Below are positions 33,408 through 45,218 of a DNA stretch of 64,000 nt, piece after piece; the first letter of the stretch is position 1, and every line of letters begins with the position of its first letter. The translations under genes and the position numbers were made by a program. Origin of the DNA: Staphylotrichum longicolle (lineage: Eukaryota; Ascomycota; Sordariomycetes; Sordariales; Chaetomiaceae); NCBI GenBank assembly GCA_019096155.1, contig JAHCVI010000005.1, forward strand, positions 2,180,468-2,244,467. The letters run 5' to 3'. The notes beneath the pieces are model-generated. The model saw only the letters and a program-made list of their open reading frames with translations. It was not told the DNA's origin and did not search any database.

Positions 33408-34775
33408 ATGCCTTACGATCCCGATTGGGACTTGGAGGGGGAGGGCGGTAATGGTGCCGGTGCTGACGCCCCGGGTTCTGCAGCCGAGTATTGGAGCTCG
33501 TCACTTGGAGGCGAGTCAGATGGGTTGCGCGGGGAGGAGATGGACGAGGGGAAGGAGGGAGAAGAGGATTTCGATGAAGCGGAGGATATGGAGATCGACA
33601 CGCTCAGGATCGCCCAACACCATTCTTCAGGGAGAAATACAGACGCAACATCCAAAAGTAGTCTGCCTTTCCCCGGGGCAACCAGGGTCAGCAGATCCCA
33701 TGTCGAGGTGGTTCTGCACTCTAGCCCGAGGAAGATAACAACGACACGGGCAGATGAACTTGCGGAGGAGTATGACGACGATACAAACCTGGTTACCTCA
33801 GACATTGTAACCGGACCAGTGAATCCTACTGGGTCAGCAGCCACGGCACAAGTTGTCCCTTCAAAGCCACAACCTCCTGTCGCTCCCACGATAGCATCCA
33901 CCGTCACTACCCAGCCCAAGAAGCGCGGCAGGCCGGTCGGATGGAGGCTGGGACATGGCTCATACTCGGCCATGAGATCGGGACTTCCACCAGGGCAAGC
34001 AACGCCACGACCCAAACCCAAAAAGCCGACCGGCGACCAAGCACCTCGGCGTCGTGGGAGAAAGCCCGTCCCCACCGCCCGCCAAATGTACCTTAAGCTT
34101 AACCCACACTTCATCGCCTTTCGTTGCGAGTGGGAGAACTGCCCAGCCGAGCTGCAGAACCTCGAAACACTCCGCAAGCACCTCCTCGTCGTCCACACCC
34201 GCCCACCACCACCACCACCACCACCACCAGCCACACAGTCGACCTCAACACCAACAAAACCACAACAACAACCACCACTACGATCCCGGTCACCCCCTTT
34301 CCCCTGCAAATGGTCCACCTGCACCACCCCTCCCCTCCCCTCCTTCGCTTCCTTCACCGCGCACATCGAAGCCGCCCACCTCCTCCCCCATCTCTGGCAC
34401 GCCGGCGAGGGACCCCGCAACACCGTCCCCTCTCCCTCTTCCTCCACATCCGAACCCCGCCCTCCCAATCCCAATCCCAATTCCCATTCCAAACTCCCAG
34501 CCTACCTCCTCGACCCGCTCACAGGCCGCCAAGTCACGCCCTCGGTCGCCACGCAGGAGATGGAGAACGAAGACGACCGGCGGCGGCGGCAGGCGCGCAT
34601 CAACCGCGTGCTGGCGCTGCGCGACCGGCACGCGCCGGACGAGGTGGAGTACACGGCGCGCGAGATGGGGATGATTGCGCGGGTGCTGGCGGAGAGGCGG
34701 GCGCGGCAGAAGATGTTTGGGGAGTACAAGGAGAGGGTGGAGAGGGAGGCTGGGTTGGAGGGGTGGAGAGTTTAG
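33408..34775 (+). CDS. AT-hook and twin C2H2 zinc-finger protein
   Basis: This is a single exon from the ATG at 33408 (MPYDPDWDLEGEG), 455 residues. The first 150 residues are acidic and disordered. Two AT-hook-like cores follow, KKRGRPVGWRLG and RRRGRKPVPTARQ, about 45 residues apart, which would contact the minor groove of AT-rich DNA. Then come two zinc fingers, FRCEWENCPAELQNLETLRK with H-x4-H (C-x4-C-x12-H-x4-H), and FPCKWSTC with C-x13-H-x4-H, separated by a Pro/Thr/Gln-rich linker encoded partly by an ACC repeat. The C-terminal helix region carries NRVLALRDRHAPDEVEYTARE and RARQKMFGEYKERVEREA. A nuclear DNA-binding role is inferred from the motifs. I do not know a named orthologue. The frame is intact despite the repetitive linker. 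Confidence 0.82.
   Translation: MPYDPDWDLEGEGGNGAGADAPGSAAEYWSSSLGGESDGLRGEEMDEGKEGEEDFDEAEDMEIDTLRIAQHHSSGRNTDATSKSSLPFPGATRVSRSHVEVVLHSSPRKITTTRADELAEEYDDDTNLVTSDIVTGPVNPTGSAATAQVVPSKPQPPVAPTIASTVTTQPKKRGRPVGWRLGHGSYSAMRSGLPPGQATPRPKPKKPTGDQAPRRRGRKPVPTARQMYLKLNPHFIAFRCEWENCPAELQNLETLRKHLLVVHTRPPPPPPPPPATQSTSTPTKPQQQPPLRSRSPPFPCKWSTCTTPPLPSFASFTAHIEAAHLLPHLWHAGEGPRNTVPSPSSSTSEPRPPNPNPNSHSKLPAYLLDPLTGRQVTPSVATQEMENEDDRRRRQARINRVLALRDRHAPDEVEYTAREMGMIARVLAERRARQKMFGEYKERVEREAGLEGWRV
34203..34229 (+). repeat. ACC trinucleotide repeat in coding sequence
   Basis: The run of CCA/ACC units encodes nine consecutive prolines between the two zinc fingers. Length variation here would stay in frame and only change the linker. 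Confidence 0.8.
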
Positions 34776-36515
34776 ATTTTTGGAGGAGGAGGGCGGAAAG
34801 AGGAGAAAGGGAGGGGGGGGGGGGGGGGGGGGGGGTTATGAGTGGGGAGGTTATGGCGGGAAGGGGAATTGGGGAGATTCTAGAGGCCGGTTAGTGTGTT
34901 TGTTTTGCTGGGTATGGGGAAAGGTGTTTGTGGGATCAAGAGTTGCCTTGGGCTCCTGGGTGGCTCCTTGGTCTGACTGGACTTGAACAGGGGAAAGGAC
35001 GTCACACCGCAACTTAACAACTTAGAACATGAGCACGGCGTTGAATGGGAAAGCGGGAGCTGAATCAACGAATGTCTTGTTAACTCGCATACTCCTTCAA
35101 GGTGACTTGGCTCCAATGTGATTGGCCAAGACTCTAGAGACAACTCTAAGTTTCAGTACATCCTGCACAAGCGACTTGGTACCTCATACCATAGTTACCA
35201 GGAGTGTTTTGACACACAGCATGACTCGTGGTGGAGCCGAGGAGACGCAAACCCGGTCGGCCTCGTATCTGGAATTGGCCACCCACTTGGTCGACAGATA
35301 CACAGCCTCGACAGCCTGACAGCATTGCCGGCCCAGGTGGAGGCCACCGGCAGGCCCGGCTGTTTAAGTGGCTTGTTCAGGACTGTGTCCTCGGTCGCCA
35401 GCACCGAGGAGCAGAAAAGCCCCAAGAAGCACGTTCTGAAGCGCCCTTGTTTTGTTTGTTCCGAGTGGTGCGGAATGGCGCGATTCCTGGCCGGAGCAGC
35501 CCACCTTGGCCAAAGATTTCCCATTGAGTTGTCGCCGTCCAATTGGAGACTGCATGCATGTCTTTTGCCCCGGAGTTAGCTTTCCCCCTTCTCTGCCCGC
35601 GGGGACCGCTCTGTCCAAACAAGGCAGGCGGCGGGTTTGTAAGCCGAAACGTGTTCTAGATCCCGCAACACGAGAAAGCTGTGTTCTCCAAAAACCGAGC
35701 GCCGTCGAATCAGAGAAATCCCGCCTCTCTGGATACGCTGATGTGCTTCGGGGCCAGTCCGTCCCATCTTGCACCTCACTTTGCGTGTAATGAATAGTTT
35801 TGGGTTGGTTGAGAGAGACATTTGGTACATAAGTGTCCCCAGATCAATCCCGGTTCTCGGAACCTTCAGCCCACGGCCTTGGCGCTCTTTCGGCGCGCTT
35901 TGACGGTGAACCAGAAAGTTGGCGCCTGGGCAGCTGGGCTGACCAGCCCGTCGGGATATTACCTGTGTCCTTAGTTACTTGGTAGTACTCTCAACAGATT
36001 TGTCTACCTTGAGAATCCAGCACGATGCAACAGTGTGCAGCAGCACCACATCCGGTAAGTCGCATAGCAGGCGGACACTCTCGACGGGCGTTTCCCCAAA
36101 ACGACTTTGGGTCCGGGCAATGAAACCCGTAACTGGGAAGTCCAGAGCACCTGTGGAATGGAAGAATTGGAACGTGCATGGCCTGGCCAAGCGGTATATC
36201 CCGTGACCCCCCACTGTTACTGGCCCTGTCTGCAGAGCCTGGATCCCTGCTGCAGGTCGGTCGCCCGTTCGCTGCCGCAGTGCCGCCCCAAGACTGACCA
36301 TCCGCCGCTCACCAATCGTCCGCTCCCCAGTCCCGTCTCCCTGTCATCAGCCGTCCTGGCCCGTCCACCATCCACATCACCCGTCACCCCGTCCGTCCTC
36401 TGCACTGTCCACACCCGCCATCCAGTGCCCACATCGGCCACAACCGCATCCCAATTGCGTCTCGGAACACGGCCATGGTCTGCTCCCCATGATCATCACG
36501 ACGCCGACTTCCAGG
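34776..36515. other. intergenic stretch with 23-base G run
   Basis: A pure G run of 23 bases (34813-34835) lies 37 bases after the AT-hook gene stop, probably within its 3' untranslated region. The rest should hold the promoter and leader of the kinase gene. Open frames at 35.1-35.8 kb and 36.1-36.9 kb overlap on both strands and are not convincing genes. Confidence 0.45.
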
Positions 36516-38618
36516 ATGCCGTCCACAAAGAACGCGAATGGCGACATCCATTTCCACCAGAAGGTGAAGGGCTGGTTCACCCGCAGCTCCAGCAACCGCG
36601 ACCACCGCGCCGCCTCCGCCGAGACCGCCGCCCCCCAAACCACCACCCACGCCGCCGCGACGCGCTCCGACACCAAGAGCGCCTTCCGCCAGACAAAGTT
36701 CTGGACCGTCGGCCGCCTGCGCAGCGCTACTACCGCCAGCGAGGGCAACCCGCTCGAGCACGAAACCATCAGCCCGACCGCCCACGCGAACCCCTATTTC
36801 GCCCACCAGGGCCAGCCCGGCCTGCGCCATCATAACGAGGGCTCCGTGCCGCCGAGCCCGCCCGACACCCCCTCGGTCCACGTCGAGGCCCCCAAGGACG
36901 ATGCCCCGGAGCAGGTCGCCGCCGCCACCGCCGCCCGCAAGGCCGAGCTGGCGAGGAAGCTGAGGAGGGTGGCCAGCGCGCCGAACGCGCAGGGCCTGTT
37001 TGCCAAGGGCAAGGGCGACGCCGGCGCCGGCGCCGACGCCGACGGGGAGCGGCCCGCCACGGCCGAGCTGGGCAAGGAGCCGCTGGAGGCGAGCGCCGAC
37101 TCGGGCGTGTTCGGCTTTGCTGACAAACCCAGCGACCCCTCACAAGACGGCCTCGCGGCTCCCGACGCCGATGACCTCGGGGCGCTGCCACCACCGCCCC
37201 AGTCGTCGCTTGCCTTCCGCAGGACCTACAGCTCGAATTCCATCAAGGTGAGGAATGTCGAGGTGGGCCCGCAGAGCTTCGACAAGATCAAGTTGATCGG
37301 CAAGGGCGATGTGGGCAAGGTGTATTTGGTAAGGGAGAAGAAGAGCAGCAGGCTGTATGCCATGAAGGGTCAGTTATTTTCTAATCTGCCGAGAGCGCAT
37401 GTGCGGACGTGCTTGTCAGGGGGTCTTGCTGACATGGTGTTGTTGCAGTGCTGAGCAAGAAGGAGATGATCAAGCGGAACAAGATCAAGCGAGCGCTGGC
37501 GGAGCAGGAGATTCTGGCGACGAGCAATCACCCCTTTATCGTGACGCTCTATCACTCATTCCAGTCAGAGGACTACCTCTACCTGTGCATGGAATACTGC
37601 AGCGGCGGCGAGTTCTTCAGGGCGCTGCAGACGCGTCCCGGGAAGTGCATATCGGAGGAGGACGCCCGCTTCTACGCGGCCGAGGTGACGGCGGCGCTAG
37701 AGTACCTGCATCTCATGGGGTTCATCTACCGGGATCTCAAGCCAGAAAGTGAGTCGAGATACTGACGGTTACCAAGCCCCCCCGCTGACCTTCCCTCAAG
37801 ATATCCTGCTCCACCAGTCTGGGCACATCATGCTGTCAGACTTTGACCTGTCCAAACAATCCGACCCAGGCGGCAAGCCGACCATGATCATTGGCAAGAA
37901 CGGCACCAGCCCGAACTCGCTGCCGACCATCGACACCAAGTCGTGCATCGCCAACTTCCGGACCAACTCATTCGTCGGCACCGAGGAGTACATCGCGCCC
38001 GAGGTGATCAAGGGCAGCGGGCACACGAGCGCGGTCGACTGGTGGACACTCGGCATTCTGGTCTACGAGATGTTGTACGGCACGACGCCGTTCAAGGGCA
38101 AGAATCGTAACGCGACGTTTGCCAACATCCTGCGCGAGGACATTCCTTTCCCCGACCACGCGGGCGCCCCGCAAATATCAAAGTCAGTTTTTTTTTTCCT
38201 TTCCTCACTCCTCCTTTCCACCGCATAGCCCTAACCTTGTTTTCAAAAACAAAACAGCCTGTGCAAGTCCCTCATCCGCAAGCTCCTCATCAAGGACGAG
38301 AACCGCCGCCTCGGCGCCCGCGCCGGCGCCTCGGACATCAAGACGCACCCCTTCTTCCGCACCACGCAGTGGGCCCTGATCCGGCACATGAAGCCGCCCA
38401 TCGTGCCGCACCAGGGGCGCGGGATCGACACGGTCAACTTCCGCAACGTCAAGGAGAGCGAGAGCGTCGACATCAGCGGCTCCCGCCCCATGAAGGGCGT
38501 GCCGCTGGACAGCGGGCTGGCGACGCCGGGGGCCGAGACGCCCGACCCGTTTGAGGAGTTCAATAGCGTCACGCTGCACCATGATGGCGAGGACCATTAT
38601 GGGAGTGATAGGGGGTAG
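36516..38618 (+). CDS. nrc-2: AGC-family protein kinase of the NRC-2 / flippase-kinase type
   Basis: The model has exons 36516-37368, 37450-37748, 37801-38182 and 38258-38618 (exon 2 taken from 37449 to keep phase), 631 residues. A long disordered N-terminus starts after GDIHFHQKVKGWF. The kinase domain begins FDKIKLIGKGDVGKVYLV, has catalytic Lys in YAMKV, the YRDLKPEN catalytic loop and LSDFDLSKQ in place of DFG, as is usual in this subfamily. The activation segment has the long insert of about 35 residues before FVGTEEYIAPEVI. The C-lobe ends with RRLGARAGASDIKTHPFF and an AGC tail. In Neurospora NRC-2 restrains conidiation; yeast Fpk1/2 orthologues activate lipid flippases at the plasma membrane. 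An upstream in-frame ATG at 36489 would add nine residues; 36516 has the better context (A at -3). Confidence 0.92.
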
Positions 38619-40098
38619 TGACAGCTTTTTTTGTCTGTCTCTTTGTCTCTTGTCTCTGTCGGTTAGGGTGTGGGGAGGCGAGAGAGTGTCGGTTTGGAGG
38701 AGGGATGTAGGATGCTTGCTTGCTGGCTGGCTGGGCGGGACGTTGGGTTTTGCTGGCTGGCTGGTTGGGCTGGTGGACTGTGGATCTTATGGGCCAATGT
38801 CGTCCTTTTCTGGTTTTTTGTTCCCCTGTGGTTCGGGTTCACGCACAGTCCGCTCCTTTTTTTTGGCCTTCCTTGTTAGACAAAGACGAGAGACGAGGAT
38901 CATGAAGGTTGGGGGGGGGGGGGGTGCAGCAGTCAACGGCCGACAGACACAGCGAGCGAGAGTGAGGCCCGGAGGGTCAGGCGGCGGCCTTGTTCTCGCT
39001 TTCATTGGGATGGGTAAGTGGGTGGGTGGGTGATGGTCGACCGGGGGGGCCGAGAAAAGCGGACACAAGGGTTGCTTGCTGGTCTGATGTTTTCATGTAT
39101 TCACGCTTCATCTGAGGGAGTTTCGTGGGGAATGGCGTTTTTTTTCTTTGTCTCTCTCTATGCCTCCTTTTCCTCCTGTGGTTGGAGGGAAGGGGGTGGG
39201 AAGGGGTGTTTTGTGAGGGGTGTTGATGGAAGGGTATGTTGACGGGTGGGTTGGATGGTGGGAAGGAAGGGCGGGAGGGAGAGATAGGGGAACGGGAGGT
39301 CCATAGGCCAGCAGCCGAGACATAGGCAGAAAACAGAATATAGCGTCTGTGGAGTTTGGCCCTGTTGTGGGAGCGGCATTAGGTACGTGTCAGTCAGGTC
39401 TGTTAGGTACTCTCTGAATCGTGGGAGAGAGTATTGGGGTGCGGTTGCGGCTTATGCATGAGGGGATAGCGCCCGGTCTGCCAAGGCGGATGCACCCGCA
39501 GCAAGATCTGTGGTTGCAATGCAGCGTCAGTTGGCGGACCGTGTGACTTGGCTGTTTTACCACATTGTCTCGGTAGCTGTCGGGCTGCTGCGCGGCGATC
39601 GACGTTGATGCTGCCTTGTTGCGGTTCGGACAGGGGCCGTATTGGGGCCCTCTTGGGCTCTGTTGGGTGAGAATTCGGTGTGTGACATTTTAAGGACAAA
39701 TGGGGGAGGCCCAGCCGGACAGGCGCCGATCAAAAGCAGCCTCGAGGGCTCTGCGTAGAGGCTGATAGGCTCGGTGAGATCTATTTCACTGCTGCCTTTT
39801 TGGGGGGATGATGTTGTCATAAACTGGGTGAGTTCCTTCCTCCTCCTTTCACTCCTGTTTGCTTGTCTGTCTTGTTGCTAATTCCTGGAGAAGGTTTCAT
39901 CTTTTCAAGTCGGCTTTTCTTTAGTCCAGCTCGTAGTTTCGTTTGCCATTCTTCAGGGATTCTGGACAACCACCCTCACTCAGCTTCACCACTGTTTCCC
40001 GCGCATCACAGCCACCACAGCGCTATTGACATCCCACTGACGGTCCAGCACAACCATAAAGGCACCTTCTTTTCAGAGAATCAAATTGAAGTTCCAAC
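38619..40098. other. intergenic stretch, simple repeats, no gene recognised
   Basis: The kinase 3' flank holds TTGC/TGGC tetranucleotide repeats (about 38713-38777) and a 14-base G run (38911-38924). The rest is GT-rich and then CT-rich approaching the next gene. Confidence 0.45.
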
Positions 40099-42098
40099 AT
40101 GGCCACCGAGGAACATGTCCCGCCCGACCCTCTCGACTCCCATCCCCCTCAAGTCCCCAACCTCAACGCCACCACGACCGACAACGACAACGAGAACAAC
40201 CCCAGCAGCAGCACCCCCTCACCCCCCTATCCAGCCTACCTCCTCACCTGGCCCGCCTCCAGTTCCACCACCGCTCCTCCAAGTCCCCAACACATGCACC
40301 TCACTCCCCTCCCCAACCCCTCCTCCCTCCTCGCCGCCTTCACCCCGCGCAACTCCCCCCAGCCACCAGAACGAGGCACACCCCCTATGCACCTGTCCTC
40401 CTCTCGACAACCAAAACAGCATTGCCATCCTCAACCTCACCCTCACCCACCCCGTCGCATCGCCAAAGCATCGTCGTCCTCCCCACCACCCAACAGGATT
40501 TCCTCGACGCCCTCCAGTCCACCTCGGCGTTCGGGGCCGTGGACAGGCGGTTCATCGACGCGATCCGCGGGGGGAGGGCGTACAGGCCTGCGGTGGGCCT
40601 CGGGCGGCGTGCGTGTAGACGGAGGATGGGGGAGGGCTCGGGGCGGTCTGGGCTTGGTGCTGGTGATGGTGGTGGTGGCGAAGGTAGAGGGTGGGTGTGG
40701 GTTTACCCGGAGATTGTGGAGTTCGGGGATGGTGTTGGGGAGGATGCAAGGGGGGCTGTTGGGGACGGGGTGGATGTGAGGGTCATTTCTTTTGGTGACG
40801 GGGGGGGGAACGGAGGGAGTAACAGGACGATTGGGGTGGTATTCTGTCGGACGGCGCTGTGGATGACAGAGGAGGGGAGTGTGCTGATTTCGGGAGGAAG
40901 GATGTGGAAGGCGAGGGAGGGTGTGTGTAAGACAAGAGGGGGGAGGGACGGAGAAGTGGTCGAAAACTTGGAGGCGGTTGTCTTGAAGGCGCTGGAGGAG
41001 GGCTGGGACTCAGATGACCAGCTCCCGGGTGTGATTGCGGAAGCAGTGCACTACTGCTGGCTGCAGCTGTTTGACTTTCTGGCACTCCAGCCCGAGACGA
41101 TCGGCGAGGAGGCGGCGGCGTCGTGTTACTTGCAGATGATGCGGTCGTTGGAACTCAATGAGGAGGTCGACGATGGTGTGGATTGGGGCAGGCTCCTTGC
41201 TCGAATCCAGCGCCGCATCGACTTGATTTCTGCGCCGAGGGAAAAGCCTCCCATACCACCCCCGGGCTTGCCGGACTCGACAACAGTCAAGTCGTCCAAC
41301 ACGTCCCAACAGAGGGTCATCAGCCGAGTCGGGACAACGAAGAGCAACTTTTCACGGCGAGGCCGCCGCCCCAAACAGCTGACCGACGAGAACCAGCGCG
41401 CCCTCGACCGTCTCAGCTATCTCGGCGGAATTCTCATTCCTATCCCCATCATCTCTGGAATTCTCTCAATGGGCGACGTGTATGGCCCCGATGGGGCCAA
41501 GTTCTTCGTATTTTGGGCTTTCGCCGCCCCCCTCGCCGTGCTCACTGTCGTCCTCATCTACGCCGACACGATCCGCAAGTCCGAGGTCTGGGTTGAGATC
41601 GGGGTCGAGCGCGTGGTACCGGACCCGGAGGGCAAGAGTGTCAGCAGTATCGATGAACGTGACGGTCCTGTTGATATCGAGGTGAAGCACAGACGAACCG
41701 TGACGTGGCGGCGGCATCACCCCGGTGCGGATGACGAGCAACCCCAGCCACGGCAGCAAGACGACGTGGTCTTTGCACTGGACCATGATGCGGAAGAGCG
41801 TATTATTGGCATGCCGGCAGGAGCTACCCCGGCGGCAGCGGTACAGTCGGACGACGAGGACGTGTGGGATTGGCTCCCTCCTGCTGCGAGATGGAATCTG
41901 GGCTGGGGGGAGGTGCCGGCAGTGATTCTAGAGCGGCCATCTGATGGGTCTGCGCCCAAAGCCTGGAAAAGAGGACAGCTGGGCTGGACCGGTGCCCTAC
42001 AGACCATCCTGCGTAGGAAGTTCAGGGACGGGAGTGACGTGCCTGAGGGCATCGCCGCGAGTGAGAAGCCTAGAAAGCGGAAGGCGGCGTCGTATTAA
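40099..42098 (+). pseudogene. CorA-like two-TM membrane protein, frame broken in the N-terminal part
   Basis: The ATG at 40099 starts MATEEHVPPDPLDSHPPQVP, a Pro/Ser/Thr-rich head. Near 40370-40435 the protein-like text moves to another frame (NQNSIAILNLTLTHPVAS), and near 40462-40465 to a third (QSIVVLPTTQQDFLDALQST), which then stays open to the stop at 42098. The C-terminal half has a long helical region, RALDRLSYLGGILIPIPIIS as the first membrane helix, a short loop with MGDVYGPDG, and FFVFWAFAAPLAVLTVVLIY as the second, then a soluble tail. Two C-terminal membrane helices after a cytosolic domain resemble fungal CorA-type Mg2+ transporter relatives, but the GMN motif is not obvious, so transport is uncertain. 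Two one-base gains explain the frame changes. Confidence 0.62.
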
Positions 42099-42630
42099 CA
42101 GAAGGGGTATTTTGACGGCTTTAGAAAGAATAGGGTGTCTCACATACAAAATAAAGCTCATCGTTACCATAGTTCAGATGCTGGGACCAATGTCCTGGTG
42201 TCGCGAATGAGAGAGACTTGGAATGGGGACTGAGGTTCGGGTTGAGGCCTCTCCCGCATCGTAAACTTGATCAACGTAATGGCATATCTGTGTGATTGAC
42301 TGGGAAGATCATCTTCATCAACGATAACAGTCAAAGAACCTGCAATCCGAAGACCCAGCGCCTGACTTACACCATCATTACCTTCCTTACGTAAGTTACC
42401 ATTTCACTTACAAGTACACACTGTGACACCCAAGTGTCACCCCACCAGACTACACAGCAAGCTCAGGAACCCCACATCCCGCAACCCCAACCCCAGCGCG
42501 CGTTCAACCGCGTCCCTCTCAAAACCCCACCACCACTGCACCTCAATCACCTACATATCACCATTCTCACTTAACCTCAAACACGCACACATTCCCTCCT
42601 ACGAAAAGAAAAGGGGGCGTGAAACAGAAA
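42099..42630. other. intergenic spacer
   Basis: Presumed terminator of the CorA-like gene and promoter of dad3; CCAACCCC/CACCAC-rich just before the dad3 start. No gene is seen. Confidence 0.4.
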
Positions 42631-43173
42631 ATGGACCCCCCACCACGCCCGCAAAGCTCCCTCCTCACCTCCCCGCCCGAGCTCACCCCGCTCGAGCAAG
42701 AAGTCCTCGAGGAGTATGAGCGCCTGGCTGAGAACATGAAGACGGTGAGTTTCTTAAACACCAACACAACCCTCCTCAAGATGTCAACTATCTATCATTG
42801 GTTTTTTGTCCCTCCTTTTTTTCCTTTCCTTCTTTTTTCTTCTCTCTTTTGCTTTCTTTCTTTCTTCATTCTCTCTGTCTCTTTCTCACTCTTTTCTCTT
42901 TCCCTTTTCCAGGGTGTCTAACACTTTTTAAAAACACAAAAGCTCGCAACCCAACTCGACACGCTCGCCAGCGCGCCCGCGTCGGCCATCCTCGACGGCC
43001 TGCGCGAGCTGGAGCGCAAGACCAGCCTCGTCTTCACCCTGCTCAAGGCGAGCGTGTACAGCATCGTGCTGCAGCAGGAGATTGACTGGGGCGGTGGGCA
43101 GCAGCAGGGGCAGGGACAGCAGCAGCAAGGGCACAGAGAGGAGCTGGAGGAGGAAGAGGAGGAGGAAGGTTGA
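42631..43173 (+). CDS. dad3: DASH complex subunit Dad3
   Basis: The model has exons 42631-42744 and 42943-43173, giving 114 residues. LTPLEQEVLEEYERLAENMK matches the N-terminal helix of Dad3, and ILDGLRELERKTSLVFTLLK followed by ASVYSIVLQQE matches the conserved C-terminal core. A Gln/Gly/Glu-rich tail encoded by CAG-type repeats follows and is not part of the core. Dad3 is one of the ten small subunits of the DASH/Dam1 ring that couples kinetochores to microtubule plus ends. The 198-nt intron is CT-rich (polypyrimidine) and ends AAAAG; both junctions are phase 0 and leave the helices intact. The start is fixed by the short distance to the conserved helix. Confidence 0.9.
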
Positions 43174-43676
43174 AAAGGGTTGAGGGTTGGGTTTGTGCTG
43201 TGAGGAATCACGATTCATGATGTTTATGTCGTGGGATGTCATGAGGTGGTCCTGACGATTCAAGGTCGGACCGTTTTTGTGAGTGATGGTGGCTACCTAT
43301 AATGGGAAGGGGTGAGGGCAGAGGAAAGGGCAGGCGTGGAGGGAAACAAAAACGCCGCGCGGACGGTTGATGGAGGTTATGAGCAGAAAAAAGGTAAAAT
43401 GGAAGCGGCAGTCAGGGACACTGCGCAAGGGAAAAGGGGGTGTTGATGGGCTGGATGATACGTCCAGCCACATTGACAACAAACACCCGCGGGCCAAACC
43501 ACAGATACCGCCGGATTGCAGGCCGCGGGATGAACTCAATCACGGCACACACCCCACCACGCCCACCACGCTGTTGATATGTATGATACAAGATTCTACA
43601 AGGTCGTCTACCCTCTTTCCTATTAACACATCTAGACAGACAGGTAGGCCCACAGACGCCCCAAACAACAAAGGCT
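43174..43676. other. convergent spacer between dad3 and mrps5
   Basis: It holds the two 3' untranslated regions. I see no gene or repeat. Confidence 0.5.
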
Positions 43677-45087
43677 TTAATGTACAGCGCCGCCATAGTA
43701 CACCTTGCGCACGTCGACGAGCTTCTTGCCGCGGCCAATGGCAATCTCGTCCGGGTTGGGCTGGTTGCAGAGCGCGTGGTAGGCGGCCTTGACCGAGTTC
43801 ATCGGGTTGCGCGAGCGCGGGATGCTGGCGGCCAGGTCTGAGATGCCGGCAGCGCGGCACATTTCAAAGATGCGGTGCGACACGCGGAGGCCGAACCCTG
43901 TTGAGAGTTGGGCTGTCAGTATCATTTCGCGAAAATTGACGAGGATCTCTGGGAAGAGGAACCTACCTGGTGGGCGGGCAGACATCTTGACCACGGTGCC
44001 CGAGACCTTGGACGTGACGCTCCCGTAGATGGTCCGGTTCTCGTAGCGGCGGATGGGGCGCATGTTGCGGATGGCGAGCAGGCGGGCCTTGAGCGCGGCA
44101 ATGGTCGGCTCGGTCGACTTTGCCTCGCCGATGCCGAGCCAGCCGTCGCCGTTGCCGGCGACCCAGACAATCGACGTCTTGCCCACCTTGCCAAGACGGG
44201 TCTGGTTAGAGACCCAGCGCCGGACGAGACACTTGTTGTGGAGGTTGAGGATGGCCCTCACGGTCAGGCCCGTGCGCTTCTTCAGGTCCTGATAGATACC
44301 AATGTCGTCCATGCCGCCATCCTCCGGGTCGATGGCGTTCTTGTACAGGCCCGCCACGCCGGGCACCTTGCTTGGCAGCGCGGGCGCGAGCGACGAGTTG
44401 GTCGTCCGGTTGCCGTCGGTCATGGCCGACCGCTCCAGGATGTACTGCAGCACGTCGGCATCCGTCGGCCCGGACTCACTCTCCAGGAACCCCTCGTTCT
44501 TCTTGGCCTGCTTGTTGACCTCGCCCTCGAGGTAGCGCTGGAAGGCCCTTTGCGCGTCATCCCGCACCTCCTTGGTCCACCGGCCCTCGGGCACCTTCTT
44601 GAACTCGTCGGGCACAAAGTCGACCAGCGTCTTGAGCGTGCCCGTGACGTCGCCCTGCTGGAACTTGTCGGCCCAGTTGATCAGGTCCTCGGTGAACTCG
44701 TCCAGGTTCATGAAGCGAGCGTTCGGATCGGGCGCCTCCTTGTTCCGGGCGCGCTTGTCGACGATGGGCTGGTTCTCGGCGAAGTCGTCGATGTAGGGGA
44801 GGGCGTAGGGGTCGGAGCGGAGACGGCCCTGCACGGTCAGGTCGCGCGGGTTGATGGCGGCCTCACCGGCCTCGAGGGCGGCGATCTGCTCGGGCGAGTA
44901 GCGAGTGCGCAGCTGCTCGATTTCTTCCTTGGTGTACTGGGGGAACTTTTCTTTTGTGAACTTGTCGATCTGGCTCTCGTCCATCAGGCCCATGTCGGCG
45001 GCGCGCACATTGGCGAAGCGTGGCCTCCGCCTCGCTGAGAGCTGGGGCGAGCTGTGAAACTGGTGGGCAAAGAGTTGGCGGCATGGC

Positions 45088-45118
<31 letters not shown>

Positions 45119-45218
45119 TCGTCGTCGTCGTCGTCAACGGAGCAGTGCAGAGGGCACCCGGCCCCGAGGCCAGGCGCCCGGAGATGAGCCTCCTCGCGGC
45201 TGGTCGTGCTACGCTCAT
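43677..45218 (-). CDS. mrp5: mitochondrial ribosomal protein uS5m (Mrps5)
   Basis: The model has exons 43967-45218 and 43677-43897, giving 490 residues. The N-terminus (MSVARPAARRLISGR) is a mitochondrial targeting peptide followed by Thr and Ala runs from TCG/GCA-type trinucleotide repeats. A fungal-specific extension of about 280 residues follows. The S5 domain begins near DIKE-like text YQDLKKRTGLTVRAILNLHN, and includes GWLGIGEAKSTEP and the C-terminal fold VKMSARPPGFGLRVSHRIFE, where the 69-nt intron falls after the codon for Pro. The protein belongs to the decoding side of the mitochondrial small subunit. The intron must be removed: reading through also stays open and inserts 23 residues, so an unspliced form would not be flagged by a stop. 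The frame is otherwise clean. Confidence 0.95.
45086..45134 (+). repeat. CTG/GTC trinucleotide repeat in mrp5 coding sequence
   Basis: Consecutive GCTGCTGCTG units pass directly into GTCGTCGTC units. On the coding (minus) strand they encode a Thr run and an Ala run just after the targeting peptide. Length changes would stay in frame. Confidence 0.85.

Noticed and set aside
37801..38182. Kinase with DFD in place of DFG, possibly inactive
   Set aside because: DFD is normal for NRC-2/Fpk-type AGC kinases. Lys, catalytic Asp and the activation segment are present, so no loss of activity is inferred.
40099..40620. Introns as explanation for the frame changes in the CorA-like gene
   Set aside because: No GT-AG pair with a branch site separates the protein-like segments; they abut within a few bases, which fits small indels better.
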